This document shows, one piece after another, positions 8,083-17,000 of a stretch of DNA of 64,000 nucleotides (positions are counted from its first letter, which is position 1; the number at the start of each line of letters is the position of its first letter). Source of the DNA: Peribacillus frigoritolerans (GTDB lineage Bacteria > Bacillota > Bacilli > Bacillales > DSM-1321). Position numbers and translations under genes: made by a program. The stretch is from NCBI RefSeq assembly GCF_001636405.1, contig NZ_KV440950.1, forward strand, positions 3,142,778 through 3,206,777. Reading direction: 5' to 3'. The notes under the pieces are model-generated. The model was given only the letters and a program-made list of their open reading frames with translations, searched no databases and was not told the DNA's origin.

Positions 8083-9885
8083 TTATACCTTCTCTGTTAC
8101 TGCTGTGAATCGCTTTAAGAAAGAGAGTATTTTTTGATAGACGGCAATTTCATTTTCTTTTTTGGAAAATCCATGTCCTTCATTTTCTAGAAGCATATAA
8201 TCGACATCTCTTCCTTTATCCTTCAACGCTTGAACGATCTGATCCGATTCCTCTTTGACGACACGGGGATCGTTTGCTCCTTGAATGACAAGCATTGGCT
8301 TTATCATGGATTCTAGATAGGTAATAGGCGAAAACTCGATTAGTTTTTCTTTATCTATATCCGGGTTTCCTACCCATTGGTCCATGACTGGCTTCCAGTC
8401 TTCAGGTACGGAATTGATAAATGAGAATAGGTTGGATGGGCCGAAAATATCGACAACCGCCTTAAAATAATCCGCATGTCGCCCGTGCAGCAGAAGGGCC
8501 ATATAGCCTCCGAAGCTTCCGCCCATCAAAAGAATGTTGCCTTTTTGTGCATGCCCTTGGTCTATCAGCCAATCAAGGCCGGCTACATTATCAAGTCGCG
8601 GTCCATTTCCCCAATCTCCCTCTACCATTTTCATGAATTCCAAACCATAACCAGTAGAACCGCGGAAGTTTGGCGCGAAAATACTGTAACCGTTATTCAG
8701 GAAAAATTGAAATGAAGCTCTAAAAAACTTCCGTTCTGCCGCTTGAGGTCCTCCATGAGGCCAAAAAATGACTTCACCATTGTCATTTTCCTTTTTTGCC
8801 CTAAAAAATAACGATTCGATCTCACGGCCATCAAAGGAAGGGTAGGTAATGATGTCCGGTTCAACCAATTCATTAGGATCCACGCCAGGAACAGTATATT
8901 TAGTTAATGATACCCACTCATCACCTGTATTTTTATAGATATTATGAGGCTTGGTTGCACTCATGCCAAATAGGTAAAGCGTGCCTGATGCAGCAACTTC
9001 AAGTTTATTAATGACACTGCATGGCACGGGGATGTTTCTCCAATTTTCATTTTGCAGATTGATCTCATATAATTGATCCTCTACACCCTTTTGACTGGTT
9101 ATATATAATAATTGATTCTCTTTACTATAAGTAATGGCAGTAAAACTCTCATTCTCCAATTCTTTAACTTTACAGAACTTGTTTGTTTCAAGGTTGTATG
9201 AAGCCAAATAGGTAAAGTCCGAATCATAATCAGTCAATAAATATATCATCGAATCCGAAACAAAAACCCCATCATTCACTGTGTGTTGTTTCTCTGTCGG
9301 CGGAGTGAGCAGGATATCTTCGTTGCCTTTTTTTGCATAGAGAAGAGTATATGTATTAGCAAAGTGTTTATAGTAAAGTAAGGTTTCTTCATCTGGGCTG
9401 AAGCCAAATAAATAGGTCGCTGCATCTTTCCCCTCCAGTACCAGCCTTTCCTGTCCTGATTCTAAATCCAAACAATAGGAATTAAGAAAGGAAGGGTTTT
9501 CTCTGGATGTCGTGTAATAGAGCTTTTTACTGTCATTCGATAATTTTGGCATGAAATTACGTGTATTTTCATGATTAACGATTTCCTTCATTGTACCTCC
9601 ATTCAAAGGAACTCCGTAAAACTGGGTATTTTCATTACCGTCTTGATCGAAACCAGCAATGATAAACCGGCTCTTCTTATCATATATAAGCCCTTGGCAG
9701 CTTTGATCGATGGATGTAAGCGGATAAGGAAAGGAGTTTGGCAAATCCATTCCCCATAAATTATACTTGCCGCTCAAATTGGTACTGAAAACCAGATGTT
9801 TTTCATCTGGACTTACAGCAAAATCAGCAATGGAAAACGTTCGTAAAAATTGCTCAACATCAGGTTTTGGAAAAGTGATCATCAT
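8083..9885 (-). CDS. S9 family serine peptidase (prolyl oligopeptidase/acylaminoacyl-peptidase type)
   Basis: About 600 residues without signal peptide, so cytoplasmic. The first 350 residues are WD/beta-propeller-like repeats (SPDEKHLVFSTN, SPDEETLLYY), which gate access to the active site. The alpha/beta-hydrolase domain follows from about residue 360: WPHGGPQ (oxyanion region), NFRGSTGYG, the nucleophile in GGSFGGYM (Ser457), Asp539 in GANDPRV and His571 in EGHGF. Such enzymes cut short peptides, often after proline or from acylated N-termini. The ATG at 9885 has AAGGGG six bases upstream and is preferred over the TTG at 9891. It is a single-gene unit. Confidence 0.9.
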   Translation of the reverse strand: MMITFPKPDVEQFLRTFSIADFAVSPDEKHLVFSTNLSGKYNLWGMDLPNSFPYPLTSIDQSCQGLIYDKKSRFIIAGFDQDGNENTQFYGVPLNGGTMKEIVNHENTRNFMPKLSNDSKKLYYTTSRENPSFLNSYCLDLESGQERLVLEGKDAATYLFGFSPDEETLLYYKHFANTYTLLYAKKGNEDILLTPPTEKQHTVNDGVFVSDSMIYLLTDYDSDFTYLASYNLETNKFCKVKELENESFTAITYSKENQLLYITSQKGVEDQLYEINLQNENWRNIPVPCSVINKLEVAASGTLYLFGMSATKPHNIYKNTGDEWVSLTKYTVPGVDPNELVEPDIITYPSFDGREIESLFFRAKKENDNGEVIFWPHGGPQAAERKFFRASFQFFLNNGYSIFAPNFRGSTGYGLEFMKMVEGDWGNGPRLDNVAGLDWLIDQGHAQKGNILLMGGSFGGYMALLLHGRHADYFKAVVDIFGPSNLFSFINSVPEDWKPVMDQWVGNPDIDKEKLIEFSPITYLESMIKPMLVIQGANDPRVVKEESDQIVQALKDKGRDVDYMLLENEGHGFSKKENEIAVYQKILSFLKRFTAVTEKV

Positions 9886-10144
9886 TGGCAACCCCTTACT
9901 TTTATAATATTAAGAAATATCCGCAACTAATTATACCATATTTTTCCTCATCGTGGAATTCGCAACTTAAGGAAGTAGTGAAGTCAAGTTTCACTCACCA
10001 AAAAATGGATAATAAACATCCCTGAATATTTAGTCTCATTTAATCTTAACTAAACACTCTATAGGCCACCGGAACAACTTATTCAAAACGATTCCTCTTT
10101 AAAGACATCGGAGCATATTCTGAGAGAAGATCTGTTTACATATG

Positions 10145-10182
10145 AAAAAAGCTTAAGAGCACTGGGCTCTTAAGCTTTTTAA
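10145..10182. terminator. Strong terminator after ykfC
   Basis: AAAAAGCTTAAGAGC pairs with GCTCTTAAGCTTTTT around a short loop. The symmetrical A/T tails allow action in both directions; it closes the ykf unit. Confidence 0.85.
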
Positions 10183-10185
10183 GCA

Positions 10186-11196
10186 TCAATCTATATATCT
10201 TCTTGCTCCGGCATATTCCTCTCCGTATCCCGATGTTTTTATTTCATCTATCCTTACATGTGTTGAGCTGTTAGGTGAATGGATCATTTTGCCGTCACCA
10301 ATATACATTCCGACATGATGGACCTTTCCTTTCCCTTTATCATGGGCAAAAAATAGTAAGTCACCTGGTTGTAGATTTTCTTTTTCAACCTTTTTGCCAT
10401 GCTGAGCCTGAATGGAAGAGTCCCTTGGGATCGTTATTCCATTAGCATGGTACATCGTATACGTAAATCCAGAACAGTCAAATCCAAAACCGGACATTCC
10501 AGCCCATAGGTAAGGTAGCCCCAAAAAACCTTTTCCTGATTCAACGATGTCCTTACCGGTTGGAGCCGGTATTTGATTTTCATTTTGATAGACTGACACG
10601 TCTTGCTTTTCCATCCATTTTGCCCCATTACCCGGTGTCATCACCTTCACTTTATCTTTTTTCACCTGCAATAGCGGAAGGCGGGTATTGAAGCTGACTT
10701 CGATGAATTTGGACCGAAGTTTCGAATCCGAATAAAGCCAGGTCTTTGGAGCATTTACAAGGGCAAATGCTCGTTTAGATTGCTTCTCAAAAGAATGTCC
10801 GTCTTTTAATTGTGCCTTTGGCATCCATCCTGGGTAACCAATATCATTACGGGGTGTAGGTTGATTGGCAACGGCTACTTTCACCCATTCACCCCGTTCT
10901 TCAAGAATCGTCACTTTAGAACCATATAAAGCTTGTGTTTCCAGGTTACCTACAAGCCACAGCTTGTCTTCATATTTCATTGAGCCGATCCATTCATTCA
11001 AATCAGCGGGATTCGATGCAGAAGGGACATCGATTTCCCTTAATAATCCCGGCTCAGTCCAAAGAGTGGCCACGTTCACATCAACATAGGCAATTCTCTG
11101 TTTCTCCCTGGAACTAGCTTCATTGGGACTGAATACTAAAATACCAAAAGCCAATAAAGATAACACAAAAACGGTTAACCTTTTCAAATCATTCAC
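10186..11196 (-). CDS. ykfC: NlpC/P60 gamma-D-glutamyl-L-diamino acid endopeptidase YkfC
   Basis: 336 residues. An N-terminal hydrophobic stretch (residues 7-22) suggests secretion or anchoring. Two SH3-like regions (about 35-205) precede the NlpC/P60 domain. Catalytic Cys241 is in FGFDCSGF, His294 in HHVGMYIG and His306 in KMIHSP; this spacing matches the triad known for YkfC. YkfC-type enzymes cut L-Ala-gamma-D-Glu-diaminopimelate peptides released from peptidoglycan. It lies 16 bases behind ykfB, whose product epimerises the L-Ala-D-Glu dipeptide formed, so the two act in series. Confidence 0.93.
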   Translation of the reverse strand: MNDLKRLTVFVLSLLAFGILVFSPNEASSREKQRIAYVDVNVATLWTEPGLLREIDVPSASNPADLNEWIGSMKYEDKLWLVGNLETQALYGSKVTILEERGEWVKVAVANQPTPRNDIGYPGWMPKAQLKDGHSFEKQSKRAFALVNAPKTWLYSDSKLRSKFIEVSFNTRLPLLQVKKDKVKVMTPGNGAKWMEKQDVSVYQNENQIPAPTGKDIVESGKGFLGLPYLWAGMSGFGFDCSGFTYTMYHANGITIPRDSSIQAQHGKKVEKENLQPGDLLFFAHDKGKGKVHHVGMYIGDGKMIHSPNSSTHVRIDEIKTSGYGEEYAGARRYID

Positions 11197-11212
11197 CCTT
11201 TCGAAATTGTTT

Positions 11213-12295
11213 TTATTGAGTAAAAGAGGATTTCCTCTTGACTCCCAGTCCAGGTTTATCGGAAATGAGAAGTTGATCTTTCATAAATTGAATGCCTTCA
11301 AATGGCTCATTCTTAATCCATAATGGGGCATCTAAATCAATCTTCGTTATATTTGGATGGGCGGTTGCCAGATGAGCCGCGGCCGCTACACTAACGGATG
11401 ATTCCATCATACTCCCGATCATGCATTCCACCCCGGCTGCTTCTGCCATATCGGCGATTTGGAGTGCACGTCGAATTCCGCCAGTTTTCATTAATTTGAT
11501 ATTAAGGAAATCAACAGCATGTTCATTCAGGAGTCTCATGGCATCACGTGGGGAAAACAAACTTTCATCGGCCATGATCGGCAATTGGACAAAGCGTTTT
11601 ATTTCTTTCAATCCTTCGATATCATGGGCTTGCACGGGCTGTTCCACCAAATCAACGTTCAGCTTTCTTTCTTCGATTTCATGAATGATGGAAATCGCTT
11701 GTTTTGTTGTCCACCCTTGATTTGCGTCAATTCTGATCATAACCTGTTCGCCAACAGCAGCACGAATGCAGGCAACGCGCTCCACGTCATTCTTCCAATC
11801 CTTCCCCAGTTTTATCTTCATCGTAGAGAATCCGCTTTCGATAAGGGACAATGCCGCCTTTGCCATTTCTTCAGGTTCATCAACGCTGATTGTCATATCA
11901 TTTTTCAGGACATTAGATTTACCGCCAAGATATTGATATAATGGGAGCTGCCATCGTTTGCTGACTGCGTCGTACAAAGCGATTTCAACAGCAGCTTTTG
12001 CACTTGTGTTACCTACACAGGATCGTTGGATCAGCTGAGACAATGCATTGATATTCTCGATGTCGCGGCCAATTAGATGTGGTGTGATCACTTCCTCAAT
12101 GACCGTCATGATTCCTTTTGTAGAATCACCTGTGATGGCAACCGTAGGGGCTGCAGCCCCCAAACCTTCCGTTCCATCCTCCAATTTTACGGAAACCATG
12201 ATGTTTTCAATTTCCGTTGCAGTGCGTAATGCAGTCTTGAATGGCTTGATTAGTGGCAAGGTTTCCACTGATACTTGTAAACTTTCAATCTTCAT
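11213..12295 (-). CDS. ykfB: L-Ala-D/L-Glu epimerase YkfB (enolase superfamily)
   Basis: 360 residues of the muconate-lactonising subgroup. Visible are the KxK motif (Lys160, Lys162 in TMKIKLG), metal ligands Asp190 (RIDANQGW), Glu218 (VEQP) and Asp243 (ADES), and the opposite-face base Lys267 (NIKLMKTGG). The C-terminal Asp-x-Asp at 320-322 (KIDLDAP) is the specificity mark of Ala-Glu epimerases. The enzyme interconverts L-Ala-D-Glu and L-Ala-L-Glu, feeding murein peptides into metabolism. It sits between the DUF819 gene (15 bases upstream) and ykfC (16 bases downstream). Confidence 0.95.
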   Translation of the reverse strand: MKIESLQVSVETLPLIKPFKTALRTATEIENIMVSVKLEDGTEGLGAAAPTVAITGDSTKGIMTVIEEVITPHLIGRDIENINALSQLIQRSCVGNTSAKAAVEIALYDAVSKRWQLPLYQYLGGKSNVLKNDMTISVDEPEEMAKAALSLIESGFSTMKIKLGKDWKNDVERVACIRAAVGEQVMIRIDANQGWTTKQAISIIHEIEERKLNVDLVEQPVQAHDIEGLKEIKRFVQLPIMADESLFSPRDAMRLLNEHAVDFLNIKLMKTGGIRRALQIADMAEAAGVECMIGSMMESSVSVAAAAHLATAHPNITKIDLDAPLWIKNEPFEGIQFMKDQLLISDKPGLGVKRKSSFTQ

Positions 12296-12310
12296 ATTAA
12301 CAACCCTTCC

Positions 12311-13471
12311 TTAAAAGCTTGAGAGTATATATGATGTAAGAATTCCAAAATAGGTGCCCAGAAGACTGCCAAGTACTGCCATCAATATCCCGACCGGTAT
12401 TAGCGCCCTGTTGAATGCACCTGCCAATATGGGGGCTGATGCCACGCCCCCTATGTTGGCCAAAGAGGCAACTCCCATTGTAAATAGATCCAACTTAAAG
12501 ATTTTGGCCAAAATGACCATGATCAATCCATGAAAGAATAGAATCATAAAGCCGGAAATAATATACACAGGTGCTTGAAACAGCTGTGAAAAATCGGCAT
12601 GGGAAGCAATTAAACCAATGACGATATAAAGCATGACTTTGGAAATTTCCATGGAACCGGCAATACGTCCAACCTTCGTGACAGCCAGAATTAATCCTAC
12701 GGTCGAAGCGATGATGATCGTCCAAGTGGTTCCATTCACAGCGGCACCGAGTACCGGCAGTCTCTCCCCAATTTTGGTTGCACCTGCTGAAACAATTAAA
12801 GCCAGCGCCAAGAAACCGATCAATTCCACGAATCCAAATTCCGTCTTGGCGGTTTCCCCCGCTTCAAGCTCGGAAGTCATCTGATCAATGAAAGATGTAT
12901 CCGCTTTCGTCCAAATATTGAATTTTCCAGCAAGAGGCACCAGCCAAAACAAGAACATGACCCAAATGGAATAATTAACAGTATCCATGATCAACGCATA
13001 GCCAAAAATATTTTCAGGCACATCGAGTATGCCTTGCAAGATCACCATATTGGCAGAGCCCCCTGTCCAGCTTGCGCTCAAGGCCGAGAATGCCTTCCAA
13101 GTTCCTTCCGCATAAAAGCCATTCATTAAAACGTAAGTAAGAGTGAACCCTCCAATAATGCTGAATGAAGCCGCAAAAAAAGTTAACAGCATCTTTGGTC
13201 CAAGTTTGATGATTTTCCGCATATCGCATTGCAAAAGCATAAGCATCAACATGGCAGGCAGCAGGAGCCCCCGTATGGTGCTATATGCACTTTCGACTGA
13301 CTCACTATCTGAAAAGACCCCGAATGTTTTCATCAGAGCCGCTCCAATATAAATAAGAACAATACCAGGAACATACTTGAAGAACTTTCCTCCTATCTTT
13401 TTTTCCACAACCGCAATCACGGCAGTAAATGCCAATAAAAAGCAGACAAACATCACACCATCTTGAATCAT
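12311..13471 (-). CDS. DUF819 (YjcL-type) membrane protein, first gene of the ykf unit
   Basis: 386 residues with about ten hydrophobic helices. Signature segments are FSALSASWTGGSANM and GVASLANIGGVASAP, the two glycine-rich inverted-repeat motifs of DUF819 proteins, which resemble sodium-coupled carriers. It is co-transcribed with ykfB and ykfC by spacing. In B. subtilis the ykf unit is accompanied by peptide-transport ABC components instead, so a role here in uptake of murein dipeptides is an attractive inference, not a known function. Start: ATG at 13471 with GGAGG upstream. Confidence 0.82.
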   Translation of the reverse strand: MIQDGVMFVCFLLAFTAVIAVVEKKIGGKFFKYVPGIVLIYIGAALMKTFGVFSDSESVESAYSTIRGLLLPAMLMLMLLQCDMRKIIKLGPKMLLTFFAASFSIIGGFTLTYVLMNGFYAEGTWKAFSALSASWTGGSANMVILQGILDVPENIFGYALIMDTVNYSIWVMFLFWLVPLAGKFNIWTKADTSFIDQMTSELEAGETAKTEFGFVELIGFLALALIVSAGATKIGERLPVLGAAVNGTTWTIIIASTVGLILAVTKVGRIAGSMEISKVMLYIVIGLIASHADFSQLFQAPVYIISGFMILFFHGLIMVILAKIFKLDLFTMGVASLANIGGVASAPILAGAFNRALIPVGILMAVLGSLLGTYFGILTSYILSSF

Positions 13472-13558
13472 ATTCCATACCTCCTTAAATTTTATAACAA
13501 AAGGTAATTTCCACTTTTTTCACACTCATCTATTAATTATTGCATGGCACTACATAGA

Positions 13559-13610
13559 AAAATCCAGCTGCCAAAGAGCGCGTACGCACTCTTTAAAAGC
13601 TGGATTTCAA
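13559..13610 (-). terminator. Terminator of the DUF3870 gene
   Basis: AAATCCAGCT and AGCTGGATTT form the outer stem, AAAGAG...CTCTTT the inner one. The minus-strand exit is GGATTTTTC. Confidence 0.75.
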
Positions 13611-13632
13611 TTGCGACTGACAAAAGAAGCAG

Positions 13633-13950
13633 CTATAACTTATAAAGTTGCTGATATTTGATGCTGGCATTTCTTAGGGCGACGGTCAGTGCTTTCTGAG
13701 ATGAACCAAAATACCGTTGCTCAATTTCTGTCTCCAATTCATCGGGCCGAAGAATGGATTTACCAACTAACATGGATTGAATGAAGCGTGATGTAATCGA
13801 TATCGTGGTCGAGCATTCCGCATCTACTATTTCATGCGTATCACGATCAATGACGAACCCGATAAAAAAGCAGTTGAATTGCTGTGTAATTGGATTATTG
13901 GACGGTGCCTTCGATTCGCCAACTATATATACTGTATTCTGTTGAAACAT
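13633..13950 (-). CDS. DUF3870 protein
   Basis: About 105 residues from the ATG at 13950, chosen because AGGAGG is placed upstream of it and inside the longer reading that starts at 13983. The motif VYIVGESKAP at the start and CFFIGFVIDRDTHEIVDAECS in the middle are typical of DUF3870, a small protein with no assigned reaction. It lies 320 bases behind a nitrilase-type gene at the end of the amidohydrolase cluster. The AT-rich gap between them may hold its own promoter, so membership of that operon is uncertain. Confidence 0.78.
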   Translation of the reverse strand: MFQQNTVYIVGESKAPSNNPITQQFNCFFIGFVIDRDTHEIVDAECSTTISITSRFIQSMLVGKSILRPDELETEIEQRYFGSSQKALTVALRNASIKYQQLYKL

Positions 13951-14270
13951 GATTGTAGTGCCTCCTGCCATTACAGACATCATAACAGGTATAAATAGGG
14001 TGACTATCTATATTATTACAATATGAAATGGTTATATATATTTTAATATATATAGCAAGCATTTGACAATATATTTTGTATATTAAGTCAATTCCCGATT
14101 CCTTCGGCCAGAGAATAGATAAGTTCTATAACTAATACGCCAATCAAACTGAAGAATCACGAAGAATAACCAGGTATTGTTAAAGAACTCGTTTCAGGGG
14201 TCATTTTTTGACCTACTACCGCACTTTATTGGAACATCATTCGGACGACAATGGTTCGGGATCCAACACA

Positions 14271-15137
14271 TCATTTCAGCCCTTCGTATGGTTCATATTT
14301 CGCATACATATCTTTTCGGCGATTTCGATCCTTGAAGGTGGTTGCTGCACCACTTTTTCGATTCTCATAAAGTTCGTCCATATCCACTGTACCGGTAATA
14401 ATGGTATGTTCATTCATTACCGCCTCGGCCACTATTCCATTAGCAGGCCAAGCGCTGTCACAGGGGCTAAGGATACTGGCACGGCCATATCCGTTCGGCA
14501 AGGGTGATCCTGGTTCACCAACTGTGGGGCAATGAACAAAATATACCTGATTTTCTATTGCCCGTGCATGTGCGCAATGGCGAACTCGCCAAAAACCAGC
14601 CTCTGTAAATGTGTATGATGGGCAAAAAATGATGTCGGCACCGTTCACTGATAATATCCTTGAAATTTCAGGTATCTCCGCTTCATAACATACCGCTATC
14701 CCTATCTTAACCGGACCCACGGAATAAACCTCCAGTTCATCGCCTTCAGAAGTATGCCAATTCGCTTCAGCAGGAAAGATATGAGTCTTTTTATGCTCAA
14801 CGACTGTTCCGTCTTCATCAAAAATATAAGCAATATTGTAGTATTCATTTTCGCGGCGTTCCAGATGAGTGCCTGCAATGATGACTTGTTTTCTTTTTCT
14901 TGAAATTGACCTGAAAAGATCTTTGTATTGATTGGTATATTCATCGATCCTGATAACGGACGAGGCATCCTGTTCTCCAAAGGCTGCTGATAACCCGATA
15001 GTTAGCAGTTCAGGAAAAATGATATAATCCGAGTTTTCAGGAACTTGGGTGATCAAGTCTTCTACTTGTTCCTGAAATTCAAGGAAATTTGACACTTTTT
15101 CTACACGAAATTGGCAAGCCGTTATTTTAATTTTCAC
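14271..15137 (-). CDS. Carbon-nitrogen hydrolase (nitrilase superfamily amidase)
   Basis: 288 residues. The Glu-Lys-Cys triad is clear: Glu43 in FPELL, Lys117 in HKKTHIFP and Cys150 in IAVCYEAEIPE. A typical late segment is CAHARAIENQVYFVHC. Enzymes of this type hydrolyse linear amides or N-carbamoyl compounds in the cytoplasm. It is the last tightly placed gene of the cluster that starts with the amidohydrolase at 19955, with a 52-base gap to the symporter gene. The exact substrate is unknown; a ureido or amide compound imported by the symporter is an inference. Confidence 0.9.
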   Translation of the reverse strand: MKIKITACQFRVEKVSNFLEFQEQVEDLITQVPENSDYIIFPELLTIGLSAAFGEQDASSVIRIDEYTNQYKDLFRSISRKRKQVIIAGTHLERRENEYYNIAYIFDEDGTVVEHKKTHIFPAEANWHTSEGDELEVYSVGPVKIGIAVCYEAEIPEISRILSVNGADIIFCPSYTFTEAGFWRVRHCAHARAIENQVYFVHCPTVGEPGSPLPNGYGRASILSPCDSAWPANGIVAEAVMNEHTIITGTVDMDELYENRKSGAATTFKDRNRRKDMYAKYEPYEGLK

Positions 15138-15189
15138 AAAAGCCCTCCCATATCATGTTTTATCAGTTCTTCCAGACTTTTAAAAGAAA

Positions 15190-16674
15190 TTAGGATATCT
15201 TGTCCAGATCATTCATCTCGGTCTGTTGCATGGAGATTTGTTTAGTCAGGGCACTTACAAGGAATGTTACTAGTATATTAATCAACAAAGCTATGACGCC
15301 TGTACTGATATCATTAATTACATGTGGGGTATTTGGCAGGAATGTAGCAACCTTCACATCTGCAATTGTCGCATATAAAACAATCAGGACACCTGCCAAT
15401 ATTCCAGCCATCGCACCATACTTATTGATTATATTGGTTTTTGGCAAACTGAAAAACAAGGACGGGGCCAGTTGCGTAATTAAACTGTAAGACATGATAT
15501 TCAGGATGGCCAAAGCCTCGCCGCCTGTAACCGTTACAATTAAAGCAATGATTGAGATACCAATAATGATTATCCTTGAGACAATCAATTGATGTGTTTC
15601 AGTCGCAGAAGGGACCAGAACTTTGAAAAAGCTATTTGTCAGACCTACCGATGCAGCCATTAGCATGACTGAAGCCGGTACTAGGGCCGTCAATAAACCT
15701 GCAGCTCCGATAACCCCTATCACCCAAGGATCGAATGTTTGTATCGCCAGCCTTAAAAGTGAGAGATCACCATCAGCTCCTTGCAAACCCGGGATTTGCA
15801 TGATGGCTGTAAATCCAATGAAAAAAACGAACAGCAGCAACAATGTGTATAAAGGTAACGCAATCGCATTTTTGCGAAGGGTCCTTTCCCCATTGGACGA
15901 TAAAACGACCATGAAAGTTTGTGGCAGCAAATAAAATCCTAGTGCATTCAGCAAAACGGTGGACACAAACCAGGACTGACTCAATCCCTGATCTGCCAAA
16001 ACCAACATTTCCGGTTTGGCAGCTTGCACGGTCTCGAACATTGGCTGTATGCCTCCGAAGTAATGAACTGGAATGTAAATCCCTAAAAAGATGACGACCA
16101 CCAAAATCATGAAATCTTTCAGTATGGCAGTCCATGCCGAACCATGAATGCCTGAAATCATTACATAGGTAGTTACAACCACAGCACCGATCACACTTGC
16201 AGCAACTGGTGAAATGGCTCCGTATGATGCTTCTGAAACAATGATACCCAATCCTTTAAGCTGTATGACTATGTACGGGACGAGGGCTAAGCTTCCCAAT
16301 ACAGCAACGATCATCCCCATTGACCTGCTTTTATATTTAGATGCAAAATATTCTGGCTGAGAGATAATGGAATGTCGTTTTGAATATCTCCATATTTTAG
16401 GGACGAGCCAATATGATAGGACATAAGCTAAGAAAATATAGGCGGGAACATAATAAGCAGCGGCACCTTTTGAGTATGCCCACCCACTTCCGCCCAGGAA
16501 TGTAAAAGTTGTATAAATTTCACCTGCTATCAAGAGAAAAATGAAGAATGTACCGAAGCCCCTGCCCCCTACGGCAAATTGCTCCATATCCATATCCTTC
16601 CCTTTTCTTGCTTTAATCCCTAAATAAAGTGCTAGAACCAAGATGATGGCAATGATGAGCAATGAGATATTCAT
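15190..16674 (-). CDS. Sodium:solute symporter (SSS family)
   Basis: 494 residues and about thirteen hydrophobic helices. It begins with a helix followed by QFAVGGRGFG, the conserved loop of SSS proteins, then AGEIYTTFTFLGGSGWAYSKG and the later GSAWTAILKDFMIL. It should import an organic solute with sodium ions. The start overlaps the end of the upstream DUF3311 gene by four bases, indicating translational coupling. A paralogue with the same DUF3311 partner is encoded at 39692-41158. Cargo unknown, but the hydrolases around it suggest an amide- or ureido-containing compound. Confidence 0.9.
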   Translation of the reverse strand: MNISLLIIAIILVLALYLGIKARKGKDMDMEQFAVGGRGFGTFFIFLLIAGEIYTTFTFLGGSGWAYSKGAAAYYVPAYIFLAYVLSYWLVPKIWRYSKRHSIISQPEYFASKYKSRSMGMIVAVLGSLALVPYIVIQLKGLGIIVSEASYGAISPVAASVIGAVVVTTYVMISGIHGSAWTAILKDFMILVVVIFLGIYIPVHYFGGIQPMFETVQAAKPEMLVLADQGLSQSWFVSTVLLNALGFYLLPQTFMVVLSSNGERTLRKNAIALPLYTLLLLFVFFIGFTAIMQIPGLQGADGDLSLLRLAIQTFDPWVIGVIGAAGLLTALVPASVMLMAASVGLTNSFFKVLVPSATETHQLIVSRIIIIGISIIALIVTVTGGEALAILNIMSYSLITQLAPSLFFSLPKTNIINKYGAMAGILAGVLIVLYATIADVKVATFLPNTPHVINDISTGVIALLINILVTFLVSALTKQISMQQTEMNDLDKIS

Positions 16675-16871
16675 TCAGATTCACTCCCTTTATTATCAGG
16701 ATCGAACTTATAGACGATCATTAAGATAATCGATGCCATCACCATCCAAAATGCAACCCAAAATAACAAAAAAGGCATTCCCAATATGTACGGTTCTATT
16801 TTATTTGCATAGGGCAATAAACCTAAAAACCCTATAAATGGAACAAAAAGCAATAGCTTAATAGCATTCAA
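16671..16871 (-). CDS. DUF3311 small membrane subunit of the symporter
   Basis: 66 residues with two transmembrane helices (about 5-22 and 31-53) and a charged tail (FDPDNKGSESE). DUF3311 proteins are almost always encoded just before an SSS symporter and are thought to be its small partner. The four-base overlap with the symporter start supports this. A second DUF3311 protein with 18-base spacing to its symporter is at 41176. Confidence 0.85.
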   Translation of the reverse strand: MNAIKLLLFVPFIGFLGLLPYANKIEPYILGMPFLLFWVAFWMVMASIILMIVYKFDPDNKGSESE

Positions 16872-17000
16872 ATTATACCCTCCCCAAATTAGTTTCCTTA
16901 CACGGGTGCATAACCACCAGTCAAGCCGACTTGCATGCTGAACTGATGGTTTGATGGCACCCTTCGGTCACTGGCTGTATACAACCAACCATATTTCCGC

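Noticed and set aside
11519..11941. 140-codon plus-strand frame opposite ykfB
   Set aside because: Antisense to a well-supported enolase-superfamily gene and without family motifs.
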